57,208 bases of DNA from Mesorhizobium sp. LNHC252B00 (GTDB lineage Bacteria; Pseudomonadota; Alphaproteobacteria; Rhizobiales; Rhizobiaceae), in assembly GCF_000502955.1 (NCBI RefSeq), contig NZ_AYWO01000016.1, positions 27,715-84,922 of the forward strand. The letters run 5' to 3'. Position numbers and translations under genes: made by a program. Below the pieces are notes generated by a model. The model made no database searches. It was given only the letters and a program-made list of their open reading frames with translations, and was not told the DNA's origin. Position 1 is the first letter of the stretch. Every line of letters starts with the position of its first letter. This document shows, in pieces, positions 53,688 to 57,208 of the stretch.

Positions 53688-54458
53688 ATGACCGAGCAAA
53701 TCGAGCGCGCGCGCACGTTCCATTCCCTCCACCTCAAGGGAAACCCAATCGTCCTCTACAATGCATGGGATCCGGGCTCGGCCAAGATCGTCGAGAAAGC
53801 AGGCGCCAAGGCGATCGCCACCGGAAGCTGGCCGGTGGCGGCCGCGTTCGGATACGCCGATGGCGAGAAGATCCCGCTGGAGCTGGCACTCGACAACATC
53901 AGGCGCATCGTCGGGTCGGTCGACCTGCCGGTGACCATGGACCTTGAAGGCGGTTATGGCGTCGACCCGGACATCGTCGCCCGCACCGTGACGCTTGCCT
54001 TGCAGGCCGGTGCCATCGGTTTCAATTTCGAGGACCAGATTGTCGGCGGCACTGGCCTGCACGACATCACTGTCCAGGCAAAGCGGATCGAAGCCGCAGC
54101 GGCTGCCGTCAAGGCCTCCGGCATCCCGGCCTTCCTCAATGCCCGAACCGATATCTTCCTCAAGGCCAAGCCGGATGCGCACGACAAGGCGCTGCTCGAT
54201 CAGGCGATCGAACGGGCGCGAGCCTATGAAAAGGCCGGAGCGAGCGGCTTTTTCGCGCCGGGCCTTGGTGATGAGGGCCTCATCGAGGCGCTCTGCAAGG
54301 CAATCGCGTTGCCGGTCAACATCATCGCGCTGGCGCATGTGCCGCCGCGCCAGCGGCTGGCCGAACTCGGCGTCGCCCGCATCAGCCACGGGCCGGTGCC
54401 CTACCGGCAGATGGCAGAATGGCTGGAGGCGAAGGCGCGGCAGGCCATTTCTGGCTAG
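53688..54458 (+). CDS. Isocitrate lyase/PEP mutase-family protein
   Basis: It has 256 residues from ATG 53688. Typical phosphoenolpyruvate mutase-like TIM barrel: NAWDPGSAKIVEKAGAKAIA, MDLEGGYGVDPD, FNFEDQ, LNARTDIFL. The isocitrate-lyase catalytic KKCGH loop is absent, so it is not AceA. The metal-binding D-x-D seen in PEP mutase reads DLE. A related role such as a methylisocitrate- or oxaloacetate-type carbon-carbon lyase is possible but unproven. Confidence 0.85.
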   Translation: MTEQIERARTFHSLHLKGNPIVLYNAWDPGSAKIVEKAGAKAIATGSWPVAAAFGYADGEKIPLELALDNIRRIVGSVDLPVTMDLEGGYGVDPDIVARTVTLALQAGAIGFNFEDQIVGGTGLHDITVQAKRIEAAAAAVKASGIPAFLNARTDIFLKAKPDAHDKALLDQAIERARAYEKAGASGFFAPGLGDEGLIEALCKAIALPVNIIALAHVPPRQRLAELGVARISHGPVPYRQMAEWLEAKARQAISG

Positions 54459-54459
54459 A

Positions 54460-55515
54460 TCAATCTTCCAGCGTCCCTGACCGGGCGTCGGCGCTCTTCC
54501 TGTCACCGACCAGCTTCAGCAGATCCTCGCCGGCGCGGATGATGCGCCGCGATCGGCGGGTCAGGATGATGCCGTCCTGCGGCGCGAAGACCTCCGTGCG
54601 GCCATCGGCTTCGCCCGGTGTATGGAGGATGATGGCAAGGCGTGCACCCTTGGCGACGCGGTCGCCGGGCTTCACGTCATAGAGCACGGCACCGGCTCGG
54701 GGCGCCGGCATCATATCGATGTTTTCCAGCGGCGCGACGACCCCTTTGAACGAGCCAGGCGCGGGCAGCGTGGCATCGGCGATCACGCCGCGCGCCACCA
54801 GCAGCCGGTAGAGCCCTTCGGCGTCGGAGGCGGCCAGGGCACCGTCGACATCGAGGATGCCGCGATATTCGACCGTGGTGGCGACGCGGCGGCCGAGCTT
54901 GGCCACATCATCTGGAACGTTTTGGTAGGGCATGATCGACGCGCCTTCGAAGGTGCCATCGGTGTCCTCGCTCCACAGCACGACCGCATCGACGCCCATG
55001 GCGGCGGCGCAATCGGCCATTGCGGGCCAAAGGCTGGTGTGGACGTAGAGATAGGCGAGGCCCTCGTCGTCGCAGTGCAGGTCGAGAACGATGTCATGGC
55101 CGAGCGACAGCTGCACCAGCCGGCTCTTCAGCCGCTGGTCGGCCGTCCCAAGTGCGGTGTCGTGCAAGAGGGCTATGTCTGGCGCGGCGAGCAATGGAAA
55201 GCCGCGGTTGAAATTGGTGCGGGTGCCCAGATGGAAGCGGCCTTGATGCTCGCCGAAATGATACTGCGCGCGACCGATCGGGTTGGCCCAGGGCACGATG
55301 GTGAGGTTGCCCTTGATGCGGCCTTCAGCCTCCGCCTTGTTGAGCATCGGCATCAGCGCGTCGATGGCGACGACGCCCGGCAATTCACCGGCATGGAGCG
55401 CTGCCTGCAGATAGGCCGAAGGGGCAGCCTTGTCCGCGCCCGCAAAGCGGAACAGCGGGAATTCGTAGGAAACGCCCTCGCTTTCACCGGCGATGCGCTC
55501 GATCGATTTCTGCAT
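54460..55515 (-). CDS. Succinylglutamate desuccinylase/aspartoacylase-family hydrolase
   Basis: It has 351 residues from ATG 55515, with GGAGGA upstream. Zinc ligands are in ALHAGELPG (about residue 45, H and E) and VLDLHCDDEGLA (about 145, H). Arg and Asn-containing GTRTNFNRGFP follow the substrate-binding region. The family removes acyl groups from N-acyl amino acids; the substrate is unknown. It ends 2 bases after the convergent PEP-mutase-like gene. Confidence 0.87.
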   Translation of the reverse strand: MQKSIERIAGESEGVSYEFPLFRFAGADKAAPSAYLQAALHAGELPGVVAIDALMPMLNKAEAEGRIKGNLTIVPWANPIGRAQYHFGEHQGRFHLGTRTNFNRGFPLLAAPDIALLHDTALGTADQRLKSRLVQLSLGHDIVLDLHCDDEGLAYLYVHTSLWPAMADCAAAMGVDAVVLWSEDTDGTFEGASIMPYQNVPDDVAKLGRRVATTVEYRGILDVDGALAASDAEGLYRLLVARGVIADATLPAPGSFKGVVAPLENIDMMPAPRAGAVLYDVKPGDRVAKGARLAIILHTPGEADGRTEVFAPQDGIILTRRSRRIIRAGEDLLKLVGDRKSADARSGTLED

Positions 55516-55738
55516 GACGTCCTCCATCAAGAGTATGAGACATGCCCGTTTGAAGACGCCGATGTCGATTGGTCCAGCCGGCCGCGCTATGGGCGCAAGA
55601 GGTTACTCTGCGGGAGCCTCAGCGACGGTGACCGCCAGCAGGGCAAGTGCTGCGCCATGGCCGAAGGCGGTGAAGACGCGTGCGGTCACATCCAGCAATG
55701 CAGAAGAAGAAGGGCCTTATGGGTTGCCGCAGGCGCTC
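55516..55738. other. Intergenic region
   Basis: It has no protein frame or clear terminator. It separates the acylase gene from the flavoprotein gene on the same strand. Confidence 0.4.
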
Positions 55739-57115
55739 TCAAACCAGCGGCTTCAACTCCTGGGCAATGGTCGGCAGCAATTCCGAGACGTTGGGATGGA
55801 TGTGCACGGCGCGCGCGAGCGTGTCGACGGGCGCCTTGGCGTACATCAGGTCAAGCACGCAATGCACCGCCTCGTCGCCGCCGGGGCCGAGCACCGAGCA
55901 GCCGAGGATTTCCCTGGTATGTGCATCGACCAGGATCTTCATGAAGCCTTGCGTCTCGCCCTTTTCGACAGCGCGGCCGACTCGGCTCATCGGCCGCTGG
56001 CCGACCAGTGCGCGACGGCCGGATTTCTTCACCGCGGCCTCGGTCATGCCGCAGCGGCCGAGCGGGGGGTCGATGTAGAGCGCATAAGCTTCGATGCGGT
56101 CGCTGACCTTGCGCGGATCGTTGTCGAGCAGGTTGGCGGCGACGATCTCGTAGTCGTTGTAGGAGGTGTGGGTGAAGGCACCCTTGCCGTTGCAGTCGCC
56201 CATCGCCCAGATACCGGGCACGCTGGTGCGCAGTTGGTCATCGACAATGACGAAGCCGCGCCGGTCGACCTCGACGCCTGCTCTATCGAGGCCGAGGTCG
56301 TCGGTGTTGGGCGTCCGTCCGAGGGCCAGCAGTACATGCGAGCCGACCGCCGGCGGTTTGCCGGCCGAGAAGGTCACTGCGATGTCCTTGCCCTGCTTGG
56401 CGAAGCTGATGTCGTCGGCACCGACATGGACTGTAATGTCTTCGTTTTCGAGGATCGACAGGATGGCGGCCGAGACATCCTCGTCCTCGCGGCCGGTCAG
56501 GCGGGGGCTCTTCTCGATGACGGTGACTTCGCTGCCGAAGCGGCGGAACATCTGCGCGAATTCGAGCGAGACATAGCTGCCGCCGACGACGACGAGATGG
56601 CGCGGCAGCACGTCGAGATCCATCATCGACGAATTGGTCAGATAGTCGATGTCGTGAATGCCGGGCAAATCCGGCACCGAGGCGCGGCCGCCGGTGTTGA
56701 GGAAGATTTTTTCGGCGGTCAGAAGCTCGTTGCCGACGCGCACCGTGTTGGAGGATTCGAAACGCGCATGGCCACGGTAGAGCGTGCAGCCCTTCATTCC
56801 GCCGATCCAACTCTCCAGATTGCTGCGGGCGTCGATCGTCACCTTGTCCTTGCGCGCCTTGATCCTGGCATAGTCGACGCCGACGGGGCCGCCGAGCGTG
56901 ACGCCATAGTCGGCCGCACGCCGCGCCAGCTGCGCGGCATAGGCACTGGCGACCATGGTCTTGGTCGGCATGCAGCCGGTGTTGACGCAGGTGCCGCCGA
57001 CCAGCTTGCGCTCGATCAGCGCCACGCTCATGCCGGCTTCCGTCAGTTGGCCCGCCAATGGCGGCCCGGCCTGTCCGGCGCCGATGACGATAGCGTCGAA
57101 CGTCTTGGCCGTCAT
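55739..57115 (-). CDS. MerA-like FAD disulfide oxidoreductase
   Basis: It has 458 residues. FAD motif IGAGQAGPPLAG (about 11-22), redox disulfide Cys43-Cys48 in GGTCVNTGCMPTK, NAD motif VVVGGSYVSLEFAQMF and C-terminal HIHPNVSELLPT with the dimer-interface His. It resembles mercuric reductase but has no heavy-metal N-terminal domain or C-terminal Cys pair, so mercury reduction is unlikely. It follows an upstream membrane-protein gene with ATGA overlap. Confidence 0.88.
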   Translation of the reverse strand: MTAKTFDAIVIGAGQAGPPLAGQLTEAGMSVALIERKLVGGTCVNTGCMPTKTMVASAYAAQLARRAADYGVTLGGPVGVDYARIKARKDKVTIDARSNLESWIGGMKGCTLYRGHARFESSNTVRVGNELLTAEKIFLNTGGRASVPDLPGIHDIDYLTNSSMMDLDVLPRHLVVVGGSYVSLEFAQMFRRFGSEVTVIEKSPRLTGREDEDVSAAILSILENEDITVHVGADDISFAKQGKDIAVTFSAGKPPAVGSHVLLALGRTPNTDDLGLDRAGVEVDRRGFVIVDDQLRTSVPGIWAMGDCNGKGAFTHTSYNDYEIVAANLLDNDPRKVSDRIEAYALYIDPPLGRCGMTEAAVKKSGRRALVGQRPMSRVGRAVEKGETQGFMKILVDAHTREILGCSVLGPGGDEAVHCVLDLMYAKAPVDTLARAVHIHPNVSELLPTIAQELKPLV

Positions 57116-57208
57116 GCCACCGCCGCCACGATCAGGAGGCCGCCGATGATCGCCACCGCATCCTCGATGAAGGCGGCGGGCGGATCCTTGCCGAAGGCGG
57201 CGGCGAGC
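57112..57208 (-). CDS. C-terminal end of a small membrane protein (partial)
   Basis: The last 31 codons and stop read FGKDPPAAFIEDAVAIIGGL then LIVAAVA, one membrane helix. It resembles DUF4126 proteins. Its stop overlaps the flavoprotein start (ATGA), so the two are translationally coupled. The rest lies beyond the window. Confidence 0.6.
   Translation of the reverse strand, partial: LAAAFGKDPPAAFIEDAVAIIGGLLIVAAVA

Noticed and set aside
55739..57115. Functional mercuric reductase
   Set aside because: It lacks the heavy-metal-binding N-terminal domain and the C-terminal Cys pair, and no other mer genes are nearby.
1..57208. CRISPR array, prophage or rRNA operon
   Set aside because: No regular spacer repeats, no capsid, terminase or integrase genes and no rRNA sequence were seen anywhere in the window.

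Overview
The window looks like a chromosomal contig end from a Mesorhizobium-like alphaproteobacterium (Rhizobiales). This rests on recognised gene content, not on a database search. It is GC-rich and carries the cell-cycle set SciP, CtrA, ChpT and EipA. It also has a fused TrpE-TrpG behind a Trp-rich leader peptide, a NolR-like ArsR regulator, TGA-N9-TCA iron-type boxes and short palindromic intergenic repeats. The first 26 bases are the tail of an Illumina TruSeq adapter, so base 27 is the true contig end.

Region 1 (27-5418) is accessory DNA. Two divergent genes encode large extracellular proteins of the DUF5801/RTX-associated kind. They are separated by a decayed IS21 fragment and the remnant of a second regulator gene, and followed by a NarL-like regulator whose receiver domain is degenerate. 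Both large genes share a long AT-rich palindrome in their promoters.

Region 2 (5730-8973) holds a sulfide/persulfide module (ArsR-rhodanese repressor, divergent persulfide-dioxygenase-like enzyme, MFS exporter), a GDCCVxC-motif mini-protein and a tRNA-Met. Region 3 (9214-20939) is core genome: a Gfo/Idh/MocA dehydrogenase, mnmA, sciP, a PilZ protein, a quinone reductase with its HxlR regulator, fliJ-like, ctrA, a single-domain response regulator, chpT, eipA, a coiled-coil protein, a SpoU methylase and a NolR-like regulator. Region 4 (21061-32829) is metabolic, ending with leuA preceded by a previously unlisted Leu-rich leader peptide.

Region 5 (33212-48318) is the most interesting. An ATP-grasp/esterase pair precedes a siderophore-interacting protein under an iron box. 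Next comes a LuxR solo with the Met57/Trp61 signature of plant-responsive regulators (OryR/XccR/PipR type), beside a proline-iminopeptidase-like gene and divergent from a complete five-gene peptide ABC importer. That is the layout of the PipR plant-signal system. A TonB-dependent receptor with its own iron box follows convergently, then an ABM monooxygenase, an SDR and a DsrE-like protein.

Region 6 (48421-57208) has a duplicated-domain periplasmic protein, a VapBC pair, a CDF cation exporter next to trpE(G) with a complete trpL attenuator, an isocitrate lyase/PEP mutase-family protein, an aspartoacylase-like amidohydrolase, a MerA-like flavoprotein and the end of a small membrane protein gene.
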